Below are positions 40,810 to 49,848 of a stretch of DNA of 56,842 nucleotides, one piece after another. The position numbers and the translations under genes are program-made. The stretch is from Pseudomonadota bacterium. Its GTDB lineage: Bacteria; Myxococcota_A; Polyangia; Polyangiales; Polyangiaceae. Within the stretch, counting starts at the first letter, position 1. The number at the start of each line of letters is the position of its first letter. The stretch is taken from assembly GCA_023423895.1 (NCBI GenBank), contig JAFAER010000157.1, positions 1 to 56,842 on the forward strand. The letters run 5' to 3'. The notes below the pieces were generated by a model. The model was not told where the DNA came from, did not search any database, and was given only the letters and a program-made list of their open reading frames with translations.

Positions 40810-42507
40810 TCAGGCGCCGACGCCCGTCTCGACGCCCTGCTGGCGGGCTCGCTCGCGTGCTTCGCGTGCGGCGGCGGCGATCGCGAGGATCTTCAGCCCG
40901 GGTAGGTGAAGGACGAATCGCGCGCCGCCGAGGCGCTCGCTCCGCTCCGCTTCGATCTGGCCTCCGTGCTCGACGACGACCTTCTTCACGATGGCGAGGC
41001 CGAGGCCCGTGCCGTCGGCCTTGGTCGTGAAGTACGGATCGAAGATGCGGCCGCGCATCGACGGCGCGATGCCGGGGCCGTCGTCTTCCACGTCGATCCG
41101 CGCGCCGTCGCCCTCGGGCGATGCGCTCACCACGACGTGCCCGATCACCTCGTTGGCTGGGAGATCGCCGGTGAGCGACGGCCGCGATGCACGGGCATGA
41201 TGGTCGCGGATGGCCTGAACCGCGTTGCGGACGAGGTTGACGAGGACCCGCCGGAGCATCTGGCGATCGATCGCGACCTTGATCGTCTCGGTCGGCAGCT
41301 CCCAGCGGATCTCGACGTTCTGTGCCGGGATCGGCTCGGCGTCGGAGGAGCCCTCTCCGAGCGACGGATCCTCCAGGTGCCCGAGCTGGTTCTCGCAGTC
41401 GTGGAGGAAGGCGCCGAGGTCGCCCTCCTCGAGCTCGGCGTGCGGCAGCCGGGCGAAGCTCGAGAAGTTCCCGACCAGACGGCGGAGCGTGCCGACCTCC
41501 TCCTCGACGATCTCGAGAGTCGTGTCGAGGAGCGCGCGGTACCTGCCGTCTTCGCCGTCGTACTTGCGATGGCACTCCTGCACCGCGAGCTGGATCGGCG
41601 TGAGCGGGTTCTTGATCTCGTGCGCGAGCCGCTGCGCCATGTCCTGCCAGGCGCCGATGCGCTGGAGGAATTCGATGCGTGAGCGTGATTGCGAGATCTC
41701 GCCGATCATGCGGTTGAACGTGCGCGCGAGATCCGTGAGCTCGTCGGAGCCCGTGACGGGGACGCGGACCGAGAGATCTCCCTCGGCGACGAGGTTGATG
41801 GCGGCGGAGAGGCGGTTGATGCGTCGCGTGACACCGCGCGCGAGCAAGATCCCGAGGGGCACCGTGAGGAGCAGCGTGATCCCGAGCAGCAGCGCGAAGA
41901 CGTTCAGGTAGCCCTGGTACACGTCCTCGCGAGACGCCTCGATCTGGTGATAACGCTTGACGACCTCGCCGGCGCTCTCGAGCTCGTCGAGGCGCTTGCT
42001 CGAGACGGCGAACGTCGCGACGAGCATCGGTGCATCGGGATCGTCCGTGAGCGCGCGACGGACCTCGAGGCTCCGCTCCTTCGTCGTATCGACGGGACGT
42101 CCGCGCTCGCGACGCGCGACGATGCGACCCTCGGCGTCCTCGACGAGGAGCGTGACGAGGTCGGGGAAGTTCGGGAACAACGTGTCGAGCTCGGACTCGA
42201 CGGTCTCGATGTTCCCTTTTCGCGCGGCCTCGCGGAGGACGGGATCCGCTGCGATCGCCACCGTCTGGTGCTTCAGGTCGTCTTTGATCGCTTTGACGTA
42301 GTCCCGGTAGACGTCGACGCCGCGATCGAGCTGCGCGCCGATCTCCGGGTTGAACCAAACGGCCGACGCGCGCCGGAACATCTGCGTGCCGAGGTAGAGC
42401 GCCGCTGCGAGCGGCACCATCGTCGTCACGAAAATCACCAGCGCCAGGCGGCGCTCGGTCTTGCCGACCAGAAGATTGCGAATCCGCTGACCGGCTGTCG
42501 CTTTCAC
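40810..42507 (-). CDS. NtrY-like sensor histidine kinase
   Basis: This is a 565-residue kinase. Two membrane segments (about 24-44 and 200-222) flank a periplasmic sensor domain, followed by a HAMP linker (RRINRLSAAINLVAEGDLSVRVPV). The kinase core has LAHEIKNPLTPI (His296), the NtrY-type H-box, N-box VNLVRNAVQAI, and G-boxes DDGPGI and ADGTGLGLAIV. NtrY-type kinases control nitrogen or redox genes through NtrX-like sigma-54 activators; no regulator gene is adjacent. GTG 42507 overlaps the upstream stop (GTGA); GTG 42516 is also possible. It follows the unknown 321-residue gene in one operon. Confidence 0.9.
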   Translation of the reverse strand: MKATAGQRIRNLLVGKTERRLALVIFVTTMVPLAAALYLGTQMFRRASAVWFNPEIGAQLDRGVDVYRDYVKAIKDDLKHQTVAIAADPVLREAARKGNIETVESELDTLFPNFPDLVTLLVEDAEGRIVARRERGRPVDTTKERSLEVRRALTDDPDAPMLVATFAVSSKRLDELESAGEVVKRYHQIEASREDVYQGYLNVFALLLGITLLLTVPLGILLARGVTRRINRLSAAINLVAEGDLSVRVPVTGSDELTDLARTFNRMIGEISQSRSRIEFLQRIGAWQDMAQRLAHEIKNPLTPIQLAVQECHRKYDGEDGRYRALLDTTLEIVEEEVGTLRRLVGNFSSFARLPHAELEEGDLGAFLHDCENQLGHLEDPSLGEGSSDAEPIPAQNVEIRWELPTETIKVAIDRQMLRRVLVNLVRNAVQAIRDHHARASRPSLTGDLPANEVIGHVVVSASPEGDGARIDVEDDGPGIAPSMRGRIFDPYFTTKADGTGLGLAIVKKVVVEHGGQIEAERSERLGGARFVLHLPGLKILAIAAAAREARERARQQGVETGVGA

Positions 42508-43469
42508 GGCCCCCACCAGAGCAGCTCGATGACGGACTGCGTTCCGTCACGCGAAAGCAGGATCTCGAGCTTCTGCTCCGAGCCTTCACCCTTCACGCGG
42601 AGAAGCGGCGCCGGGAACGAGTCGCAGGGCCAGAAGGCAGCCTTCTCGAAGCCTTCCTTCGTGAGCCAGAACACGTGCAGTCCCTGCTTCGTCGGTCCGT
42701 GCATGACGAGCATGCGACCGCCGCCGACGAGATCGAGCGAGAGCGACGTGAGCTCGAGCTGCGCGAACCGCTCCGGGGACGGAAAGGCCTCACCGAGGTC
42801 CTTCAGCTCCGGCAGGTGCGCCTTGAGGTACTTGTAGAGGACGTCGTAGCGGGCGGCCTTCGAGATCTTCGGCAGGGCGCGATCGGGCGGCGCGATGACG
42901 GGCAGCTCCTCCGGCTTTGCGCAGGGGACCTCGACGTACGCCCGATAGCGATCGGCCAGCGTCGCCTGCGTGGCGTCGCCTGTCGGGTCGGCGAGGGACT
43001 TCAGCCACCAGTGGAACACCGGCAGATCGGCCTCACCCGCACGGGACACGAGGTGGACGAGGCTCTCCCAGAGCGGTCTCCGCACCGCCCAGACCCCGCC
43101 GTGCGAGCGGATGATGCAGGCGCCGAGATAAGCGGCGCCGTGGACGATGAAGTTGAAGAAGACGTTGTCCGCCGTACCGCGCGTGCCCTGCGTCATCAGC
43201 CGATCGCGGCGCTCGGGCGTCAGCGCGGCGCTCAGCCGGTGAACGCTGGCGTCCGTGAAGTCGAGCTCGAGCGTGCTCGCCGGGACGCCGAGCGCGGTCG
43301 GCGCCATCTGGGCGAAGACGTGCGCAGCGTCGCCGAGATGGGCGAGCACGTTCGGATTGTTTGCAGGGTTTGCGTCCTCGCTACGCGCACGGCCGAGGTC
43401 GCTCTTCGCGTCCTCCGGATAGAGCGGAAGAAAGAACTCGCGGAAGAGCGACTCGACCGACACGGCCAT
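42504..43469 (-). CDS. Conserved protein, function unknown
   Basis: This 321-residue soluble protein has segments NPNVLAHLGDAAHVFAQMAP, VFFNFIVHGAAYLGACIIRSHGG, VFHWWLKSLADPT and VIAPPDRALPKISKAARYDVL. The N-terminal half is mostly helical with His/Gly-rich motifs; the C-terminal half has strands (LVGGGRMLVMHGPTKQGLHV). It sits between a membrane protein gene and the NtrY-like kinase in an apparent minus-strand operon. I cannot name the family. Confidence 0.65.
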   Translation of the reverse strand: MAVSVESLFREFFLPLYPEDAKSDLGRARSEDANPANNPNVLAHLGDAAHVFAQMAPTALGVPASTLELDFTDASVHRLSAALTPERRDRLMTQGTRGTADNVFFNFIVHGAAYLGACIIRSHGGVWAVRRPLWESLVHLVSRAGEADLPVFHWWLKSLADPTGDATQATLADRYRAYVEVPCAKPEELPVIAPPDRALPKISKAARYDVLYKYLKAHLPELKDLGEAFPSPERFAQLELTSLSLDLVGGGRMLVMHGPTKQGLHVFWLTKEGFEKAAFWPCDSFPAPLLRVKGEGSEQKLEILLSRDGTQSVIELLWWGP

Positions 43470-43488
43470 GTTCGATGCCCTACTACGG

Positions 43489-44079
43489 CTACTGCGAGGC
43501 AGCGACGGCGACGAACACGAACATCGCGAGCAGGATGCCGATCACCGCCAGGACGAAGCCGACGATCGCGCAGATGATCTCGATGATGAAGGCGGTGCTC
43601 ATCTTCTGCATCGCCTGCATCAGGTGCATGAGATCGTTGCCTTGCGTCGAAACGACGGCCCTGAGCGAGTTGCCCGCGCCGATGAACGTGACGCCGACGA
43701 CGATCGCGACGATGCCCGCAGGCAGATAGGTGGCGAGGGTAGGGCTCGCGAACATCCCGCAGCTCCCGACGACCTGGAGCGCTCCGATGGTCGTCGAGAT
43801 GATGCCCCAGAGCTTGGCGCGGCTCGCCGTCTTCTCGATGATCGAGTTCTCGTAGTCGTTGAACTCGTAGGTCCCGTACTGGGGCGTCGGGCCCATCATT
43901 CCGGTCCCGTGGGGCGTTCCGTAGGGATTCGGCGGCGCATAACCCTGACCCGAAGCAGGGCCGTACGGGTTCGGCGGACCCCCCATGCCCGGCGGTCCTC
44001 CGCCCGGAGGTGGTGCACCGTACCCTCCGGGCGGTCCGTATCCGCCGCCACCCGGCGGGGGTTGCCATCCTCCTTGCAT
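43489..44079 (-). CDS. Pro/Gly-rich N-terminus, multi-spanning membrane protein
   Basis: This 196-residue protein has a 75-residue N-terminal tract of Pro, Gly, Gln and Tyr repeats (GGYGPPGGYGAPPPGG), then a short acidic linker and about four membrane segments (LWGIISTTIGALQVVG, LPAGIVAIVVGVTFIGAG, FIIEIICAIVGFVLAVIGIL). The tract resembles DUF4870-like or Tic20-like proteins with disordered heads. The ATG at 44079 follows a full AAGGAGG. It starts the minus-strand run leading to the unknown protein and the NtrY-like kinase. Role unknown. Confidence 0.75.
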   Translation of the reverse strand: MQGGWQPPPGGGGYGPPGGYGAPPPGGGPPGMGGPPNPYGPASGQGYAPPNPYGTPHGTGMMGPTPQYGTYEFNDYENSIIEKTASRAKLWGIISTTIGALQVVGSCGMFASPTLATYLPAGIVAIVVGVTFIGAGNSLRAVVSTQGNDLMHLMQAMQKMSTAFIIEIICAIVGFVLAVIGILLAMFVFVAVAASQ

Positions 44080-44179
44080 CGGATCCTCCTTCGTCTGGCG
44101 CGAGGGATGAGAGGGCCCCCGTGCGCGCAGCGGGGACAGTAGACCACGCGTGCCGGCCGCCGACAAAGCGGCCGGGCCT

Positions 44180-46726
44180 TCAGTCGAGCTCGATCGTGCC
44201 GCCGCAGGGCACCATGACGGCTCGCTCGACGCCGGCGCTGCCCACGCGGATGCGATGGCGGCCGCACGCGATCGTGTGCTCGCGGCCGCCCTCGCCGATC
44301 ACGCGGCCGTCGACGAAGATGCGCCGCCCGAGGCCCTTTGGCGTCTTGAGGATCGCCGTCTTTGCGGGGGCGCCGCCGTCGGCTGCCGCGAGCGGCGTGG
44401 CGGCCTCCGGGACGGCGCTGCTCGCGGAGGACGCGGCAGCGGTGGACGAGGCGCTCGCGAGCGCCGGTCCGCTCGTCTCCGTCTCGGTTTTCGTCTCCGT
44501 CGCTGCCGAGGAGAGCGTCCGTGCGCCCTCCGTCGTCGTGACGGCCGGCTCGGGCTCGAACAGCGTGCGCGAGCCGAAGACGTAGGCGGCGGTCGCCGTG
44601 AGCGTCAGCGACGCCATCCATCCGGCGAGGAGTGCCGTGCGGCGGCGGCGCGGCCCTTCCGCCGGAAGATGATCACGCGAGGGACTTGGTGCGCGCGTGC
44701 GCGGGTGAGTCGCCGGCGCCGGTGCGGTCGACGCCGACGGAGGGCGCAGCGCGGCCACGGGTGGTCGCTGCGGCACGAGCGGCTGCGTCACGGTCACGGG
44801 CAGCGGCTGGGCGGGCGGTGGCGAAGACGCGGCGGTCGACGGCTTCTCTTCCGCGATGGACGCCGTCTCCGCGGTCGCCGCCTTCTCCTGCGCGGGAGTC
44901 GTCTCGGTCGACGCCGCCTTCGCGACCATCGGCGCCGTCTCCTCGGGGGGAGGTACTCCGTCGAGCGTACCGTCCGGCGATGGCACATTTCCGCGCCCGG
45001 GCAGGACGACCTGCGAAGGCGTCTTCGGCGGAGCCGCCGGCTCGAGGCTGGGCGACGTCGGGACGGAGGTTCGAGGTGCCTCCGTCGTCGTGTCGAGCAG
45101 AAGAGGCACGATCGCGTCGAGCGGCGACCGCGAGAGTCCGCGCGCCTTCGCGCGCTTCTGCGAATCGCTGATGGAAGGGCCGCGGCGTCGTGGCTCGGTC
45201 ACAACACGCGCCGCGAGCTCGCGCGCGAGCATGTTCGCTTCGACGAGCGTGGTGTCGAGGGTCACCGCTCGTCGGAAGAAACGGAGCGCGTCGGCTTCCT
45301 TGCCGTCGTGCATCGCGCAGTACCCGAGGATCGAAAACCCGAGCTCGGAGCTGCGCTCCACGCTCACGAGCTCGGCCGCCAGCGCCTGGATCTCGTGCCG
45401 CGCCGCCTCGTCGCGGAACGTGTCGTTCACGAGGATCTGGGCCCACTTCACGTGGAGCGCATACTCGCGCTCGTCGGGACATAGCTCGAACGCTCGATGC
45501 AGGCCCGGCAGCGCGCGCGCCGCTTGCTCCGCGCGGAGGTTCGACCGTCCCTGATGGAACGCCGCTTCTGCCATCAATCGGCGCTCGCGATCGTCTCTCG
45601 GGTCGGGCCAGCGCCCGCGCTTGCCCGTCGGTTTCCGCTGTTCGAGATCGACCTCGAGGCGCTCGAGCCCATGCCGAGCCCGCATCGCCGCCTCCTCGTT
45701 CGGCGGCGCGAGGGAATCGCGGGACGACCTGCGCTCCTGCGTCGGGGCCGCGAGTGTCGAGAAGCTGACCGCGGACAATCGTGACAAACGTGCGCTCGCC
45801 GTCGAGGGACGTATGCCGTCGTCGCCGCCGGCTCCGCCTGGAGTCGCCGGGGCGACGGGGGGGAGGCTCGTCGGCGTCGTCCAGCTCTCCGGAACGATCG
45901 AGCGAGCGCGTCGGGCGGTGCGGAACTCGGGCGGGATCGGACGGCTCTCCGACGCCGTCCGCGTTCCGGTCGGCGCGCTCTTCAGCTCGACCCCGCCGCC
46001 GAGGACGAGCGCCGCGAGCAGCGGCATCACCGTGGGCGAAGGTGCCTTCGAGAGGATGAAGTGGATCGAGCTCGTTCCGTCGAGATCGCGCAGGATGCGA
46101 GCCTCGGTCTTCGAGAGCTCGAACTCCGAGGCGACGATCGTCTCCGGCGCGACGATCTCGGGGTAGCGATTCTCGTCCAGGCGGAGCACCTCTTCGATCC
46201 GCCGCTCGGGGAGGTGCATCGTCGCCTCGACGAGCACCGGTCGTGTACGGACGACGTAGCTGCGGACGCCGACGCTCGCGCGCGACCGATGCTCGTCTGG
46301 AACGAAGGTCCACGAGGCCTTGCCTCGATGAACGCACCCGATCAGCTTCTCCTTTACTTGCTGTGTGAGCGCGAGATCGAGCTCGCCTGCGTCGAGGAAG
46401 CCGTAGTCGACGGCGATCTCGCCGAACCGGAGGTGTGTGCCGTCGACGAGCGCGTCCGTCATCCGGCGGATCACGGCTGCGACCTGCTCCTCCGTGAGCC
46501 GCCCGGCGCGGACGAAAATCCGGCCTAGCGTCTCGCCGATCGACCCGCCTTCGGCGAAGACGATCTCCCCGGCCCGCGCGTGGATCCGCGTGGTGATGCC
46601 GCGCGCGGAGACCTCGAGGACGCCCGTGAGATCCTCCCGCTCGATCGCGAGCAGCGGGTCGATCGCCGAGCCTTCGCCGGAGCTCTCCACCTCGACAGAA
46701 TCACCTTGCTGCCGCACCGAATGCAA
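44180..46726 (-). CDS. DUF4388 (PATAN)-TPR-membrane-PEGA-like protein
   Basis: This is an 848-residue modular protein. Residues about 20-150 are a DUF4388-type domain (DLTGVLEVSARGITTRIHARAGEIVFAEGG, then helical repeats). Charged linkers follow, then TPR-like helices (about 395-515, AAFHQGRSNLRAEQAARALPGLHRAF). A very long Pro/Ala/Thr-rich region precedes one membrane segment (LLAGWMASLTLTATAAYVFG) and a C-terminal PEGA-like sandwich (KGLGRRIFVDGRVIGEGG, HTIACGRHRIRVG). The TTG at 46726 is favoured: GGAG lies eight bases ahead of it. It probably senses or assembles at the inner membrane. Confidence 0.8.
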   Translation of the reverse strand: MHSVRQQGDSVEVESSGEGSAIDPLLAIEREDLTGVLEVSARGITTRIHARAGEIVFAEGGSIGETLGRIFVRAGRLTEEQVAAVIRRMTDALVDGTHLRFGEIAVDYGFLDAGELDLALTQQVKEKLIGCVHRGKASWTFVPDEHRSRASVGVRSYVVRTRPVLVEATMHLPERRIEEVLRLDENRYPEIVAPETIVASEFELSKTEARILRDLDGTSSIHFILSKAPSPTVMPLLAALVLGGGVELKSAPTGTRTASESRPIPPEFRTARRARSIVPESWTTPTSLPPVAPATPGGAGGDDGIRPSTASARLSRLSAVSFSTLAAPTQERRSSRDSLAPPNEEAAMRARHGLERLEVDLEQRKPTGKRGRWPDPRDDRERRLMAEAAFHQGRSNLRAEQAARALPGLHRAFELCPDEREYALHVKWAQILVNDTFRDEAARHEIQALAAELVSVERSSELGFSILGYCAMHDGKEADALRFFRRAVTLDTTLVEANMLARELAARVVTEPRRRGPSISDSQKRAKARGLSRSPLDAIVPLLLDTTTEAPRTSVPTSPSLEPAAPPKTPSQVVLPGRGNVPSPDGTLDGVPPPEETAPMVAKAASTETTPAQEKAATAETASIAEEKPSTAASSPPPAQPLPVTVTQPLVPQRPPVAALRPPSASTAPAPATHPRTRAPSPSRDHLPAEGPRRRRTALLAGWMASLTLTATAAYVFGSRTLFEPEPAVTTTEGARTLSSAATETKTETETSGPALASASSTAAASSASSAVPEAATPLAAADGGAPAKTAILKTPKGLGRRIFVDGRVIGEGGREHTIACGRHRIRVGSAGVERAVMVPCGGTIELD

Positions 46727-46788
46727 TGCCGGGGCTCCACTCGAAAATTCCGCCGCGTGAAGGTCTGCCGGCGATGTAGCGTAGAGGC

Positions 46789-47775
46789 GTGCTCACGCCC
46801 GACGTGCGCTTCGAGGGGTGGACGACCGAGACCTGGACGCGGTTTCTCCATCTCTGGAAGCCTCGGGCCACCCCGGATCGCGAGGCGACACGGCCGCGCG
46901 GCGGTGTCATTGCCGTCCACGAAGGTGGGCGCCTCCGCAAGCTCCTCCATACGCGGACCGGCCGCCTCGATCCCCGCGGTCCATGGCCGATCCCGCTCTC
47001 GGAGCTCGCCGAGACCCATCACGCGAGCTGGGCCCTCGCCGCCGAGAGCGGCGCGCTCGAGGAGATCATGGAGCGCTTCGGCGCGCGCCTGAGGCGCTCC
47101 GACGACTTCACGGCCCAGGCGCTGCTGCTCGTGACGATTGCGCGCGAGATGATCCAGGAAGGCGCCATCGAACGTTGGCCGACGCGGCTCCAGGGCGTGC
47201 CGCCGCCGAACGCGACGATGGTGCATCGCGCGCTCGACTCGATCTGCCCCGACGGTCACGCCATGGTCCTCGGCGTCTTCCGCCACGGTGACCTCTGGAC
47301 CGCGGGTGTCGCCAGGCGGCGGGGCGCTGCCTTCGACGTCCTCGCCGGACCGGAGGACATTCGCATCCGCATGGGCCTCATCTCCGGCGACTGGCGGCGC
47401 GACTATCGCCACGTCGCTCGCGCCGTGGAGGAGCAATACGCCCCGGTTGCGATGGGATGTTTCGCCGAGGTCGATCGCTTCCGCGAGCTGCAGGTCGACG
47501 CACGACCCGGCGCATGGGGACGAGCCGCGGTGGTGCGTGACGTCATCCTCTCGCCGATGCCCGTCGGGATCCGGCTCGCGCTCGGTGCCGACGGAGCGCG
47601 CTTCGCGTTCGAGAGCTTCCGGGCGATCGCCGGGCAGAGCAACACGCTGCGTAGGCTCGAGCCGTTCATGGCCCATGCGCGCAAGCGTCTCGGCGATGCG
47701 GTGGGCGACCGCGACGTGTCGAGCACGCTCGGCTTCGATCCGCTCGCGGCGCTGCGCGCGCTGCTACGTCGCTGA
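46789..47775 (+). CDS. Conserved protein, function unknown
   Basis: This 328-residue soluble protein begins with GTG and FEGWTTETWTRFLHLWKP. It has segments VIAVHEGGRLRKLLHTRTGR, WALAAESGALEEIMERFGAR, NATMVHRALDSICPDGHAMVLGVFRHGDLWTAGVARR and FDVLAGPEDIRIRMGLISGDWRRD. The alpha/beta layout with an acidic FDVLAGPEDI loop may indicate a nucleotidyl- or phosphate-handling fold, but I do not recognise it. It is divergent from the DUF4388 gene, with 62 bases between starts. Confidence 0.65.
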   Translation: MLTPDVRFEGWTTETWTRFLHLWKPRATPDREATRPRGGVIAVHEGGRLRKLLHTRTGRLDPRGPWPIPLSELAETHHASWALAAESGALEEIMERFGARLRRSDDFTAQALLLVTIAREMIQEGAIERWPTRLQGVPPPNATMVHRALDSICPDGHAMVLGVFRHGDLWTAGVARRRGAAFDVLAGPEDIRIRMGLISGDWRRDYRHVARAVEEQYAPVAMGCFAEVDRFRELQVDARPGAWGRAAVVRDVILSPMPVGIRLALGADGARFAFESFRAIAGQSNTLRRLEPFMAHARKRLGDAVGDRDVSSTLGFDPLAALRALLRR

Positions 47776-47786
47776 GCGTGCCGTGA

Positions 47787-48179
47787 TCACGGGTCCCCCG
47801 CGTCCGGCGGCGCGGGGGCCGGCTTGGAGGAGCCGCCGTCGGCAAAACACGTGTCGTTGCGCTCGAAGGCCGCGAGCGCGCTCGGACACGCCGGGTCCGT
47901 TCCGGAGGCGTCGAATCCGAACGGATACGGGGCGCACATCCTCGAGACGTAGATGGCGCGCCCGCCGTCGCTCTGCGGATGCGTGAGGCAGGTCGGCCCG
48001 CAGTCGCCGGGGGCATCGCCCTCGACGACGTCGACGCTCGCGGTCGTTCCGAGGCACTGCCGGTGCTCGAGGAACAGGCGCCCTTCGTACACGTGCGACG
48101 GGTCCCCGCAGGCGACGACCAATTGAACGGTCAGACCCGCGAACGATACGAGTCCGATGGCGAGCAGGGGGCGCCGCAT
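47787..48179 (-). CDS. Cys-containing lipoprotein, function unknown
   Basis: This 130-residue protein has a signal peptide ending in a lipobox (LVVACG). The mature part holds seven further Cys, spaced in short loops (HRQCLGTTA, DCGPTCLTH, MCAPYPFGF, DPACPSALAAF, NDTCFADGG), and an Asp/Pro/Ala tail. It resembles other Cys-rich myxobacterial lipoproteins in this window but has no shared core with them. It is convergent with the preceding gene, 11 bases away. Function unknown. Confidence 0.6.
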   Translation of the reverse strand: MRRPLLAIGLVSFAGLTVQLVVACGDPSHVYEGRLFLEHRQCLGTTASVDVVEGDAPGDCGPTCLTHPQSDGGRAIYVSRMCAPYPFGFDASGTDPACPSALAAFERNDTCFADGGSSKPAPAPPDAGDP

Positions 48180-48563
48180 GCCCGGGCCGTGATGCTCGTT
48201 CGCATCGACGGAGTCAAGGGCGTGGCTCCTCGAGCACGCGTGCTCGTTGCGTCTTCCAACGTCGCGAAAGGAGGCATCTGCGCGAGCTCGAGCGGCGCGC
48301 GTCCGCGCTGAACGCCCTCGCAGCACGTCCCCCGTTTTGTGGACTTCGCTCGACGTCACGGGCGACGATTTCGTCGGAGCGCCAGCAGCCAGGTGCTCAC
48401 ACTCGTTCGTAAATCCTCGTTCACGATGGGCAGGCCCGACCATCGGATCCTCGGCGTTTTCATCGGAAAATCCGTGGAACGGGGGTTGCTCGGCTGTGTG
48501 GAGGGAGCTAAGGACGGGCCCGCACGTATCACGTGCGTGCTCTCTCGGGTCACCAGCCGTTCG
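48180..48563. other. Divergent intergenic region with sigma-54 site
   Basis: These 384 bases separate two divergent lipoprotein genes. No coding region is supported. The clear feature is the sigma-54-like element at 48475-48490. Upstream of it, around 48300-48470, an activator-binding site would be expected, but I see no obvious dyad. Confidence 0.55.
48475..48490 (+). promoter_or_regulatory. Candidate sigma-54 (-24/-12) promoter
   Basis: TGGAACGGGGGTTGCT matches the sigma-54 consensus TGGCACGNNNNTTGCW with one mismatch. The invariant GG (48476-48477) and GC (48488-48489) are separated by exactly ten bases. Transcription would start near 48501, leaving about a 60-base leader before the gene at 48564. 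Confidence 0.6.
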
Positions 48564-49331
48564 ATGGATCTACCTAGCCGCCGCCGCTCACCATCCTCCG
48601 GGATCTCCGGGATCGCCGCGCTTGCCGCGCTTGCGCTCTCGAGCCTCACGGCATGTGGTGCAGACGAGCTTCGCGGCACGGAGGGGCAGCTCGGCACCCT
48701 GCACTTCGAGTACACGACCGCCGGTGTCTGCGATGGCTGCGCGGTCGACCGTGAGATTCTCCCGGGCTCGATCCTCGACGTCGACATGCACCGCCTCCAT
48801 CCCCGCGTAGGCGTGCTGGTCCGGTCGACCTCGCCGGACGTCGCGGAGTTCCAGCTCGCGTCGCGTTGCCGCTTCGTCGGTCAGGATCACTGCCGCGACG
48901 GCGTCGTCGTCACGGCGAAGGCGGCGGGTGACGCAGACCTCGAGGTCTACGATGACTGGACCGGCACGGTGCTCGATCGGGTGACGATCAAGGTCCGCGA
49001 TGCCGCGTCGCTCGAGACGGTCGTCAAGGCGACGCACGCGCATACTGGTGTCCAGACGCTCGCCCCCGCGCCGGACGGCACCTACGAGGTCGAGGTCGAC
49101 AGCGACGTCGAGATCCTCGCGAAGCCCGTCTCGGCGAGCGGTAGCTATCTCATCGCCACGAGCGCGGCGATCAAGAGCGCTTATCCGGACGCGGACGTGC
49201 TCGCGCCGCGCTCTGTCGAGAGCAGCGCGGCGCCGGCCGAATACGCGAAGGCGAAGAGCCCGGGCGTCGCCAGTGTCGCCCTCGTCGGCGGCGCTGCGCG
49301 GAGCGAGCTCGCCTTCCGCGTCCTCCAGTAA
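48564..49331 (+). CDS. Exported lipoprotein with beta-rich (Ig-like) repeats
   Basis: This 255-residue protein has a signal peptide ending in a lipobox-like LTACG. The mature part is strand-rich: CDGCAVDREILPGSILDVDM, VGVLVRSTSPDVAEF, DGVVVTAKAAGDADLEVYDDW and YEVEVDSDVEILAKPVSASGS. The layout resembles bacterial Ig-like (BIG/IPT) domains in surface lipoproteins. Upstream in-frame sequence (to 48339) is rejected because the signal peptide begins at this ATG. It is preceded by a sigma-54-like promoter, suggesting regulated, perhaps developmental, expression. Confidence 0.7.
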   Translation: MDLPSRRRSPSSGISGIAALAALALSSLTACGADELRGTEGQLGTLHFEYTTAGVCDGCAVDREILPGSILDVDMHRLHPRVGVLVRSTSPDVAEFQLASRCRFVGQDHCRDGVVVTAKAAGDADLEVYDDWTGTVLDRVTIKVRDAASLETVVKATHAHTGVQTLAPAPDGTYEVEVDSDVEILAKPVSASGSYLIATSAAIKSAYPDADVLAPRSVESSAAPAEYAKAKSPGVASVALVGGAARSELAFRVLQ

Positions 49332-49419
49332 CGGATCCCGGAACCATCCAGGCAGGCGCCGTTCAGTCGCGCCGCAGGGGCGCGACTGCACCACCGTCGC
49401 CGCTACGATGGGCGCGCGT

Positions 49420-49746
49420 TCAGCTGCACTGGCAGGCGTTCGGGCCTTGCGCGCCGTTCCCGAACGGCTCCGACTTCGTCTTGCCGAGGGACGTGCACAT
49501 GTTGGTGCAAGCCGCGGCGCTGACCGTGCCGCTTCCGGTGCAGAAGCAGTTCGTCTCGTGAGGCTGCGCATCGACGCGTGAGCTGGTGAACCCCGCGCCG
49601 GTGCAGAGGTCGGTGCAAGCGGTGGCCGGATCCTTCGATGCCTCGTCGTCGGAGCCGCACGCCGCGAGCGTGATCAGGAGCGCAGTCGTTGCGAGGGTGG
49701 CGACACGGACGGTCCAGCGCGAACGAGGGAACGGAAATACGTGCAT
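49420..49746 (-). CDS. Small Cys-rich lipoprotein
   Basis: This 108-residue protein has an Arg-containing n-region, hydrophobic core and lipobox (LAACG). The mature part is short with ten further Cys in regular spacing: CTDLCTGAGF, NCFCTGSG, ACTNMCTSLG, ACQCS. The two C-T-D/N-x-C-T elements suggest an internal duplication of a tiny disulfide module. It lies convergent to the lipoprotein at 48564 and divergent to the DUF4384 gene. Function unknown. Confidence 0.6.
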   Translation of the reverse strand: MHVFPFPRSRWTVRVATLATTALLITLAACGSDDEASKDPATACTDLCTGAGFTSSRVDAQPHETNCFCTGSGTVSAAACTNMCTSLGKTKSEPFGNGAQGPNACQCS

Positions 49747-49848
49747 CGATCCATCACGCCATGAGCGTCGCCAGACCCGCCATCCCATGTTCATGGCATG
49801 GGCGTGCGTATCGCGACTCTCTAGTCTGAGCGACGATTGGAGGTCCTC

